Assembly (NCBI RefSeq): GCF_032854445.1
Contig: NC_088307.1
Span: 12,784,017 to 12,848,016, forward strand
DNA: 64,000 nucleotides
From: Liolophura sinensis
Lineage: Eukaryota; Mollusca; Polyplacophora; Chitonida; Chitonidae
Reading direction: 5' to 3'
Of the stretch, positions 47,367-60,877 are shown piece after piece; position 1 is the first letter of the stretch, and each line of letters starts with the position of its first letter. A program made the position numbers and the translations under genes. The notes below the pieces were generated by a model. It saw nothing but the letters and a program-made list of their open reading frames with translations, searched no databases and had not been told where the DNA came from.

Positions 47367-49674
47367 GAAAGTGGGTGTGTTGGCATTTCTTATCATGAAG
47401 CTAAAGGTAGACGAAACAGAAACTAAAAATAGGCCGTCTGAGACTGGACAAATAGAGATGTCCGAGTTGTGATGCTAAGCAGGACAGGTTATTGGTAGAC
47501 AAAAGATATCAGCATTTCAATTTTTTATTCACGTTATGTTTATAAGTATATTTTTAAAAGAACTGAGATACTATACACCAGATATCATGCAAACATTAAA
47601 AAAGATATCTTTTTATTGTATTGTATAATGAGTGCAACATGGCACGTTTGTTATTCGAACAAAGAAAACATTTTTTATTTACGCCTTTCGAGGTCAGTAA
47701 TTATTGACCAGAATTTTTCTTTTAGGCAAATATACAATGTAACAGAATCACATACTCAGCTTCAACTTACTGTATAGAGTTTGCACACCGTGGTCATGAG
47801 TGTAACATTGATAAGTTAAGCCGACCTGCAAATAGTTATAAATTACTCTAACTTCATAAATTACTCTAACTTCACCAATGAACTTTAACGGACTAAAATG
47901 TATCAACATTGTGTGAGTGAATGAAAGATTATGGCTTAACATCAGAACATTATGACGATAATTATGATAATAATTATTCTAAATGACCAGATGATTTTCA
48001 CGCATACTAACTTATACATAAACTTCCCATGACTGCTGCCTTCCTGTCAACAGATTGCATTCTGTATGCATTCTCTTTTGTTCCACATCCATAAACGGTA
48101 ATATGATACCTTTCTTCGAAATTTTAATTAAATCTTTCTTTATTAGCCCGTCGTCGTGTATCTTATACTTGTTTTTACCCCAACGGCAAAATGAAAATAT
48201 ATGTCACCAATGCATACAAGTGCCACATGTGGCAAAATTATTTTCAGATTTTGAACATTTTTATTCTTGGATAATGTTTATGTAGGGCAATTTACAAATT
48301 TCCCAACCTTTTGGCTGTAAAATTTAGTTGCTTTACCTAACAGCTTATATGTATTATTCGAACACTTTTCTCAGAATGAAGTACCGATGACAAACACTTA
48401 ACAACCTGCTCATCGCCTATCACCGTCTAAGAATAAAGTAGAAACCGAGTAAGAGTAGGAAACACCCCGTCGTTTGTACTATTCTAGTACTCATCTCAGC
48501 ATGTGTGAGGGATTCCCATTACCCAGCGTACAGCCGACTCGCCATCTGCCATATGAGGCTATCAACCAACCCAGTTTCTCGGAAAGATGAGTTGGATTCT
48601 CTTGATTTACCAGCTGCGCCTGAAAACGTTCCCCACGTGCTGTTGCCTCGGAATGGTTCATACAAGCCTCGATCTGATATTTAACGCGCCCTGTTAATAT
48701 GTGCACTGAATCCTGACTGCACATGTTGGCATAGTATAACTGTATTTTAACTGTACAATAACCCGGGTGAAATTAACCACGTAATGCTTTCACCCTATTC
48801 GAAGCATTCCCAACCGTGAACATATTTTCCTGCATATGTTAAAATTCGTGTCCGTGGTCCCATTTACATGGAACCGGCTCCAGCGATTCACAAGAAACGG
48901 TGTGTTTTACTATAAGCGACGAATGTCCCTATTTGTATATATTGTTGTTGTTGTATATATCCAAACAGATGTTGTTGTGAATTACAGAACAAAACGCCCA
49001 TGAGGTCCAGATGTGCTCTCACCTCATTTTGTTTGCCATTAATATGCGAATAGGCTTTACACTTGTGTCTTACAGAAGGTAAGGGATCGTAGCCTTATAA
49101 GGTTGTTGGTGTCGCTACTGGCCTAATCACCAGGCAGGCCTTTTGTCCATCAAACACAAATTATATCAGATTTCAGTGAAAACTTTTCGTCCGTACTTTA
49201 ACTTTTACGCACTTTCGCACAATGGAATCACAAATAGATGATTGACTTCAGTTCAGTATTAACACATTGTCGATGCCAGTATTGGCAATATATAAATTGT
49301 GACAGTTTTTTCATATACCAGCTGATGCAAGAACATGTAGTCTGGGTTGAAATGAAGTTTTATGCCTTTTGTGTTTGCCACTGTACAAGCCAAATATCTG
49401 CTTTATATTTGTAACAATTGCATCCCTGCCCTATCTTGCTATAGGAAACTGTTTGATAATATCAGTCTAAATTCACCCAGTTATGTAACAGCTTGATGTA
49501 CGTTATAATCTCATTTGTTGGGGTTTTCCTTTGGCAAGTTACAGACAAATTAACTTGCCAGTGTATGAGGTACAGCTATATATGTGCCTCAAATTGGTGG
49601 TAGACAAGTACGTGGTATCCATGGATTAGTATAAGCATAACAAGAGGTCAGACAAGCGTTGTTAACCACTTATT
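47367..49674. other. no confirmed gene
   Basis: Mostly AT-rich. A 77-codon minus-strand frame at 48491-48724 is less AT-rich than its surroundings and has a protein-like composition, but has no domain I recognise and no clear partner exon. Confidence 0.4.
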
Positions 49675-49925
49675 TCTCAGCTGGTAGAGCGTCTGATTCG
49701 GGGAGTTAGATCCAGTGTCAATCCTTGGTCGGATCACATCTAAGACTTTAAAAGAGGAAGCTGTAACTTCCTGGCTGGGCGTTCAGCATTAAGGGGAAGT
49801 ACGACGACTGGTTCATTCGTATCAATATAATGGCTCGGGTGGGGCAGCTTTCTTGCCTTCCGTAAGTCGTCTAATTGAGGCAGCACTAGATAAATCCGTC
49901 CTAAACCCCAAGAACTCACTCACCC
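49675..49925 (+). mobile_element. S2 SINE, internally deleted
   Basis: tRNA-like head (CAGCTGGTAGAGCGTCTGAT) and body as in 42505-42835. About 70 nt are missing near the 3' end, after GCACTAGATAAA. Confidence 0.85.
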
Positions 49926-50307
49926 ACTCGATCACTTATTGTCACCAATTTAGGAAGAATAAATAAATCACACGTCCGTGACCGGATTTGTGTCATGCAC
50001 GTATATACCATGACATTTAAATCCATAATAGTCATAAACACCGAATACTAAATATTTCAGTAATATGTGTATAGGTTGTGCTGGTCAAAACAATACAATA
50101 TAATTAAAGACGCACAGAATAGAGAGTAAAACCAGAGCAGTGCGAACAGATATCATACAGATATCATACAATAGCATTAGACAGGCAGCCATGTACCTTA
50201 ACTCTAAAACTGAAATGTCGTCTTGTCAATCGACTGATTTGGTGGGTGGATGGATTAATGATTTGATTGGTTACAGGATTATCTGATTAAAGTTGACCGA
50301 TTTTTTT

Positions 50308-50428
50308 GGGATCGGTGTTTTAAGTCGTACTCAAGAGTATTTCACTTACACGATGGCGGAGGTCTTTATCCTGGGTGGAAAACGGAGAGAGCCGGAGGAA
50401 ACTTCACGACTATCCGTAGGCTACTCTT
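50308..50428 (-). mobile_element. S1 SINE, tail and core fragment
   Basis: On the minus strand it shows a diverged core and the CTTGAGTACGACTTAAAACACC block, without the tRNA-like head. Confidence 0.75.
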
Positions 50429-52272
50429 CATTAAATATTTAATTAATTAATTGCATCATATCACTGAATGATTTATTTTATTAACCTTAATAGATGATTC
50501 TTGATTCATTCACGAGCACAACCACCAACAATCGACACATTCCGATGTGCTGGCTGATTGATTGATCATTTTACCGATCTGTATTATAACGTGTTCAAAT
50601 GGGTTGATAGCTTAATATCTCCAGATCGTCAAACAACTTTTTGTCAGTCTGCTAATATATTCAAGCTGTTCCACAAAACCGTTACAGAAGCTGTAACCTT
50701 TTACGGGTGTCAAATTGTATCCAGTTTTTAAATACGCTTTTGCGGATGTGTCATACAAAGCTTATCAGGTCGTCAAAACCGAATGACGTGGAAATGTACT
50801 GACGAAGACATAGACTGGTTCACCATCGGGTACACCAACCGTCACCGTATATACGAATACTGAAAGGGACATCTGGAACGATTTAGGCCAGGGAGACAGG
50901 AGCTAGCAAGGTTCCCCTAACCCCGGGGAAGGTGGGAATGAGGGGTGACAATGTCATTCCGCCCGGGACGTCGAGCGAAGGCAGCGAGGGAGCGCCCTGG
51001 AATGCTACCCTCACTGTCACCGAGTTGGAAATTACTGATGTGGGGGACAAGCCGATGCAGTTGATGTGGGGTGGGGAGGGGAGGCTAATACACCATCAGT
51101 GGCCCAAGATATAGTTTTACACAAAGAGAACAGGCGTGTCACTGGGTCAGGCTAGTGGGATGTGGCCTGAGCAGTGGGTCTTAAAAACACTCCGGAAAAC
51201 AAAGCCCTTAGTCCCCCCTTCCCTCAGAGGGATCTTCATAAAAGTGTGGTGGAAGAGTATGGCTGACCTTTGTCAACTGATGCAAATTTATTCTAAAATA
51301 CACAAACAAATAAAATGAAATTCTGTCAAATTTCTCTTCAGATCTAAGTAACTTTTTGTAATCTTTTGTGTCTCGTGCAATGAATATACACTGAAAGTGT
51401 CATAAGTTGATGTCAAGCTACTGAACAAAGCATAAAACAGGGCCTGAATTTAGTTGCTGCCCACTGACCAGTAGGTTATAACTGGTATTTGGTCACATCC
51501 ATAATTCACCACTGAGTGATAATTAGTATTTTGCATGGCGATATATAATCTCATTGCTGAGTTGGTGTAATGAAATATTGATATATGTATAACTTAAAAC
51601 AGTTATAATTGGTATGTGGTCACATATCACCTCGATAGAATGATAAGTTGTGTCTGCTGACAGGTATGAAGAATAAGCAGACAAGTATGAAGAATGAGTG
51701 GACGGAACTGCTATCTGATCCGAATACTTAGTTTTCTCGCCGGGGCCCAGCTGTATAAAACGTGTATTAGTTAATACCGGTATTTAGTCATATGATATGT
51801 TTACGATTTTCAGTAGAGAAAAAAAAAAGCAGCAACCGATAACGTTGAGATGTACAGAGACCAAACAGACGAGTAGCTGATTTTGTTCATATTTACTACT
51901 CTGTTACGTAATTTTTGGGGGCTAAGCACACAACTGAAAACTTGGCTTAAAGTTTAATCTGGTATAAAGTCTTAAGACGCTTTTGACCAACGGGTCCTTA
52001 CGACAAACTTGATTTGTGCTGGCTTAAACGAAACTAAACATAGTCTACTGTTTACTAAATAAATGGTTTCTTCGATATATATGTGACATATTTATGAAAA
52101 AAAAAAAAAAAACGTTCAATCCATTTTCGACAAAAAGACGTGCCAGACCAGATGCTCACAACGTTAACCCATATTGTAATGTTTTCGCTTTGTCAAAACC
52201 ATCTGCATTTTGTTCTTTAAAACCTTTCTCACCATGTCAGCTAGACTGTGCGGTATAAAACAGAAATGCCTA
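50429..52272. other. no confirmed gene; GC-richer patch 50880-51310
   Basis: The patch at 50880-51310 is G-rich on the plus strand and holds two 60-codon frames (50932-51114 and 51136-51318), with no recognised motif and no splice partners. The remainder is AT-rich, with poly(A) runs near 51821 and 52098. Confidence 0.4.
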
Positions 52273-52606
52273 TTAGGCTAGACAGACGGAACTTGTGAGA
52301 GTAGCTGTTACCGGCAGATTATATGCCCACGAAGCTATTTCCGGAATCGCCAAATCAGCCATGTTAGCGAGGTTAGTTATCGTCGGGACTTCTAAGAACT
52401 GGATCAGAGCGAGGGTCGGGTGTGGAGCGGTTATACGCAGAGTTCCCGGAGCTAAAGCGTGTATTCTCAGCAGTGACAGAATTTCTCCTGCCTCGGTAGC
52501 CTTGTACGGGGGCATAGGGAAAAGGGCGCAGATGGAATTTACTATCCGACGGCCCAGAGATTTACACCGTCAGAAAGCATCTGGCAGGGGCTATACGTTG
52601 CTGTGA
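52273..52606. other. GC- and CpG-richer patch open on both strands
   Basis: Both a plus frame (52295-52606, 103 codons) and a minus frame (52273-52515, 80 codons) are open. The patch is clearly richer in GC and CpG than its surroundings. I recognise no domain in either product. It could be an exon, a relic of a transferred or mobile sequence, or a CpG-island-like element. It is not called as a gene. Confidence 0.35.
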
Positions 52607-55430
52607 AACTTCTGTCCCTAGCTTCGAGGCTAATCGCTGTGAAAGAGACTAGCATGTGGAATGTAAACGTATATGGGTTAATTGTTAGAATTACGTAACA
52701 AATCGCTGCCAGGATGCCGTCTTACTGAAATGAAGGTTTACTCTACGGTATCCCTTAGGAATGTCTTTGAGTGGATGTTTTACTAACAATGAACAGCACA
52801 ACAGAAACAAAAGAAGCGCCTTGTTTTGTTAACTTGACCGATTTGTGAACGAAATTACCTCCGATACGTTGCTTTAGTTTCATTCACAACTTCCTGTTCC
52901 AGGAACGTTATATTTTTGTCAATACAAGCTAAATTTTCGAAATGTAAATTAAAACCATAAACCCTAGGTGATGTACATTTGAAATTTAATTTTAACTCAT
53001 TGGAGAACCTGAAGTGTAGGAGATATAGAGAAAATTACGCATTATTTATATTAATAACCTCCACTATGATAAATGCCAATTACAAATATGCAAAGCGTCA
53101 GTCCACTTTTATATGAAATAAAGCGGTAAATCAGCTTATCAGCTCTATTTTTTGCTGTTCCAAGTGAAGGAATGGGATATAAGTACGACTTTGACATATA
53201 TTACGTGTGTCTTCCGTTTGTATATCCAAAGGACCTGAATTTAATACCATCTCACAAAAAACACCAAATGAAATGTCCGGAACAAAATGAAGCTAATTTC
53301 TAAAAATGTTCCATTAGAGAATGGACGTCATTAAAATTCCTGCTTGAGTTCAGCTTAAGACTTTTTACTTGAGCTACGGATGGGGATCGAGTTGTGTGTG
53401 AATAAAACATAAACAATACGAAAAGAAACTAGAATACGAAGCTACGCGCATGTGTGTAGATGGTCTATTTTTAACGGTTCCGCATACTAAGCCGGTCTGT
53501 GTAGTACCAGATACGGTTATATCGGCAGACCCTTGCAGCAGATTCATTGAGAAATACTTGTCTCTGCACCTCCCAACTGCTACGCTTTAAGAGAATGTTT
53601 AAGGCTCTAGAATGCCTCTTTACAAACTGTTCCAAGGTAAAATTAAAGTGGACAGAAAAAACAGGAATTTCAATATTTCAGTAAATTTCACAGTTCTTGT
53701 AAGTGTTCATAAAATGTAGCAACTTAGATGACCTCCATCACCATGGTTAAGCAGAATTATACCTAAAAATACACTGATTTTTATAGCAATTAGTTCGATG
53801 TCACATGCTAGAAAGTGTCAACGTTTATATATCGAACAGCTTTCTCTTTTTCATTCAGGCAATAAGCGTGGATGTCCTTTCAATATCTTCACCTAAATAT
53901 ACTTGTTGAATCTGGCTCTTTGGCACATGCAAGCTAATACAGACGACATGCGTTACGTGCATGTCGGAGAGCAACGATGTAAAGTGGTTTATTTTTAGTC
54001 GTAGATTGCCGTTCTGTCGACTGTTCGTTCTAAAGAGACCGTGCTATGACGTTAGTCTCGATCTAGTTTGGCACAAGGTCGGTAAACCCCCTTCGGGAAA
54101 ACCTGCAGCTCAGTTCCATATTCCGTTGAATTATCTCGTCTGCAAGAAAACCTCTGACGTCAACAGAAACCATTTTCCTCTACTACAAACTGTCGTCCCG
54201 TACTCATCAAAGCTCGAAATGATTACTTCCCCTTGGTCTTTATCATTAAACATGGGAGATTCTCACCGAGATGCTGGAGCTACCGCTGCTCGCTAGCGAG
54301 AACTCTGGTTTGGGACAGCGCCAAGATGAGGTACACTGACATAATAATGGTATCAGTCTCGGTGTCTTCGACACAGGAATACAGAGCCTACATATATCCA
54401 GCCTGCTGACTCAGTATATTCCCGACAGAAAATGCTCAGCCACTTTTCTACCCGTTGTACAGCACAATGCCCCAACGTGTACCGACGTCGAGGTTAAAAA
54501 AAATGATCTAAGTCATAATAAAAGCTTTTATAAAGCGTCATTTAGAGCCTTACACGTGATCTTGTCCAACGTGTATCCGTTTAATGTAAAAGCCTATAGC
54601 ACATCGAATCTGTCCAGCGCAGCGAATGTAGTATGATAGTTAACATACTACATCTGCTGAAAACGTTAAACTGTCTTTTTCTGTCGGGAAAACTGTCTCG
54701 ATAATCTGTCCCGTGCTTAACTACCAGTTTCAGAAGTCACACAACTTCAAGTTCATTAATTTTTTTTCTCTGCTGTACGTTTTGTATATTAAGCTTGTGT
54801 AGTGAATAATGATGTGTTATTATTATTAATAATGTGTAGTGACTTGGAGCCAAGGCGTTGCAACTCTCGAAGATGTCCTTCATTCCTATTATCTGCTTGC
54901 ACTTCACTTGAAATAAAACGTTGAATGTGTTAAGATTTCGTCAACACAACCTTGGTTAAGAAACTTAATATAAAAGCAAAAGTGCAACGCCCATTTACAA
55001 AAAAAAAACTATCACAACATTGCTAATTTGCGAACTTGTTTTTTTTTCTAAAAACACAGGGAAAATGTTAATGGTGTACATTTAAGTTAGGTTTAACCGA
55101 CCTGCCTGGTTTACTACAAACCACCTCAAACAGTAAATTCGTGTAATAGCCGAAGGTTTGTACAGGCTGCAAAGTTGTCCTCCGGTCTCTACGGATGTCA
55201 ACACTCGGATACAATTTCGGAAAGTCTACCATCTCTTTTCCCCGCACCCACTGTGACAGGGTTCCCGGGATGCGTAACCATGGTAATGGAATCGTGCTCG
55301 CCCAACAGTTTAATAGCCAAAACAGGTCAGATGGTCTACCGCGCGGGTGACCTCTGACCCTCTCGTTCTGAATACATTACATCGCCACTCGGCGTCGTGC
55401 TCCGTCGGATTTGTCCGAGAGTAGCTATGT
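52607..55430. other. upstream region of actin, no confirmed gene
   Basis: Mostly AT-rich. A GC-richer stretch at about 53990-54310 holds a 111-codon plus frame (53961-54296) with no recognised motif. A member of the AAGCAGAATTAGG dispersed family lies at about 53740-53830. Confidence 0.4.
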
Positions 55431-55440
55431 CCATATATGG
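55431..55440 (+). promoter_or_regulatory. CArG box (SRF site) of actin
   Basis: CCATATATGG is a perfect CC(A/T)6GG element, about 66 nt upstream of the TATA-like element and 207 nt upstream of the start codon. CArG boxes bound by serum response factor are the classic control sites of actin genes. Function here is inferred. Confidence 0.75.
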
Positions 55441-55496
55441 CGATCGGAACCTCTAAGAGATGGCCGGTTCTAGGAAAGCGGGCTGGGGAAGCGGCG

Positions 55497-55504
55497 AATA
55501 AAAG
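55497..55504 (+). promoter_or_regulatory. TATA-like element of actin
   Basis: AATAAAAG sits in a GC-rich context 134 nt before the ATG. Transcription would start near 55525-55530, giving a 5' UTR of about 110 nt. Confidence 0.5.
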
Positions 55505-55628
55505 CGCTGGTGGCACCAGTCTCGTTCACCAGTCTTGAAAGACAGTGGAAGCATAAGGGTCGGACGGATACCCACGGTTTTTAGGCTTGAGTCTTTTAGT
55601 TTCTTTGGGAGCACTCAACTCACTCTAA

Positions 55629-58408
<2,780 letters not shown>

Positions 58409-58850
58409 ACTAAAAAATTTAGGACACTATCAAAGACTCCAACAAATGTCTTTCTGTCTCAAATGGTTTTTATTTTAAACCGTTGTTTTTTTTACGTGGG
58501 AATCTGTGTCTGCTTCATCCGACCACAGAACCGGAAGTAACACTGACACCACCTGGCGGCGGAAAATTTCTTGACTGGTTCACGAGAAAATCTTTGAACT
58601 GTCTCTATATGGCGAATGATTTCCATCAAGAGCGAGTTGATTTTTAAAAAAAAATATTATACTGCCATCTGTTAACTCATGTTAATTTATGTTAAGGAAA
58701 TGGGGAAATATTTTAAGATTGAAGATCTTTTATAACCACTTGTGATGTTGTAGAGCGATTTCGATGAGATTATAAAAGATTTTTGTGACAGAAAAGGAAA
58801 GACGAATTTCTCAAACAAGCAGCTCCCGAACTCAAACACCGAATTCAGGC

Positions 58851-58856
58851 AATAAA
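58851..58856 (+). terminator. actin poly(A) signal
   Basis: AATAAA about 443 nt after the stop codon, the first canonical signal downstream of actin. It implies a 3' UTR of about 460 nt. Confidence 0.65.
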
Positions 58857-58869
58857 AAGAATACCCTAG

Positions 58870-60529
58870 AACAATTCCTCGTTGTACGAATTGAGCTGAT
58901 TTTAATTTATCTTTTCAGACGTAAAGGGAAAATTTACATTACCCTTTAAATTTTTTTTATGTTTAATTTAAAAGGAAAATGGCGATACCTTTGCACGTTG
59001 TATATGTAAACCTCATGGTCTCATTATTTTGCGATATTTGGGTCACGTGATAATCACCCGATTAACGCAACCAATCAATAGAATCCAACCGGGTCTACTT
59101 TAAATAAAAGAGAAAAACTTGTACATAACAAAATTTTGTCTATGGTGCTTTTTGGCATGGCCGCTTCACGACTTATTTGTGTTGAGCTTGAAGATGTCGG
59201 AACTTGAAGATTTAAGGGTCCGGAGAAATGTACGAGGCAAATGACTCAAATGCGATTGTGTCATATTTTTGCGGTTTCCTAGCAGTCAGTTATAATCAAA
59301 TCCAGTGGTTCATTCCTACAAGGCTGACTGACACGAAATCATGGTTCATCAGGTAAAACAACAGTCGGAAATTAAGTGGTGCTGTTCCAAGAAACAACTG
59401 ATTCATGCAGCTGATCAGACATAACCGTACAACAAAAAAGGTTTCGATCTAAAACTTACAAATATTGTGGTCACCCGGATGTGGATTTATTGATTGGGTG
59501 ATTCGTCGGCTCATTGGCTGATTGATTACTTTACTGTTCAGCTGACTGGAAAGCTAGCTGATTGATCGATTGATCATGTTGACCGATTGATTGTACAAGT
59601 CGAACGTATCACACTCTTTTGTTTAATCGTCGGGTTATTATTATCTAGGTCCACCTAAAGTATGAATCACTATGAATTTGAAAGTCATGGTGACCTGGTG
59701 GTGAAACGATTATGTGATCTGACACCGATTCAACTGACTAATATGTGGATTGATTGATTGAGTGAATGATTACTTTTCTAACTGATAGATAAGTTGACCG
59801 ATAGCAAAAACTAACAATGAAAATCACAAATACAATTGTCTGCCTTGTACTTCGCTAACAATAGCTGATAAACAGTACATAACCTGGTTACCTGGCAGGC
59901 TCTTCGTTCGGAAGTCATGAGTTCGATTCCAGCTGTTTATGATTTGTCTTTAAGCCATGACAACATAACATTTATAAGGCATTTTTCCACTTCTTATTCA
60001 GTGGTAACAAAATCACAATACTTGAGCACGGGGACAAACTTACAAGAGATGTATGAAATACGCACAAAAGTGGGCTACTTAATTCGCTCAAGGGTACCGT
60101 AGTTTGCGCAGGTGTTATACAATTATGCAAGTAGATATGTCCTGTATTCGGGAAATTGACGTCCACAATATCTCCCTCATTCACACCACAACCTATAGGC
60201 CCACAAATGTAAAAAATCATCGTGGAGAACGTACGTGTACTTTTTGAGACTTTCCCCTATACGTGGTTTCAAGTTCCACCAATCAAATAAAATAAAAAAA
60301 TAAATGAACAGGTCAAGGACTGCACATACAACAGATACTTCCCTAAGAGTCCACCAAATAAATTTCAAGATATATTGTATGTCATTACTATGGGTTGAAG
60401 AAAAAAAGAATGAAAGAAACTTCGCCCTGCATCTAGAGGAAGACTAGTATAAGGGAGTTCGGGATACACTACTCACTGCATCAAGTGAAGGCAATCTTCC
60501 TCACGTAAGTAATCCAAAACTAGTCGAAA
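58870..60529. other. no gene seen
   Basis: Intergenic. Degenerate GATTGATT-type stretches occur at about 59485-59610 and 59745-59775. A tRNA-like B box (GAGTTCGATTCC) at about 59919 and an S1-like CCAATCAAATAAA tail at about 60278 look like SINE remnants. Confidence 0.5.
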
Positions 60530-60675
60530 AACCGCAGGCTACGGACAGACCTTCCCACGCACAACCGGAGAGGGAGCCACCATCTGGGCTTTAACTGAGA
60601 ACGATCGCATTGGCGAGAGGCTCCTGGGTCATTGTGCTGTGATGGCACGCTAACCACTAAGCCGCGGCTCAAATG
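60530..60675 (-). mobile_element. S1 SINE, 5' half
   Basis: On the minus strand it has the tRNA-like head (GGCTTAGTGGTTAGCGTGCC), a degraded B box and the first part of the core, ending before the tail. Confidence 0.75.
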
Positions 60676-60750
60676 ACGAGAAACGTTTACAACAGACAGG
60701 CTCGGAGAAAGACACACACACACAAAAACACAACAAAGACTTCCAAAATT

Positions 60751-60756
60751 TTTATT
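60751..60756 (-). terminator. poly(A) signal of the ShK-like gene
   Basis: AATAAA on the minus strand 122 nt downstream of the stop at 60878-60880. Confidence 0.6.
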
Positions 60757-60877
60757 ACATGTTCACAGCAACGATGTTTATGTATATATACTCCTGTATG
60801 TCGTTGAATTGGAATCAAGAATTGCTGTCTTATCGAACGCTGAGTCTCTGGTGGGTCAACCGTTGGACTTGTTCACT

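Noticed and set aside
55310..55516. Minus-strand frame in the actin promoter
   Set aside because: It overlaps the CArG and TATA-like elements. The openness reflects the GC-rich promoter DNA.
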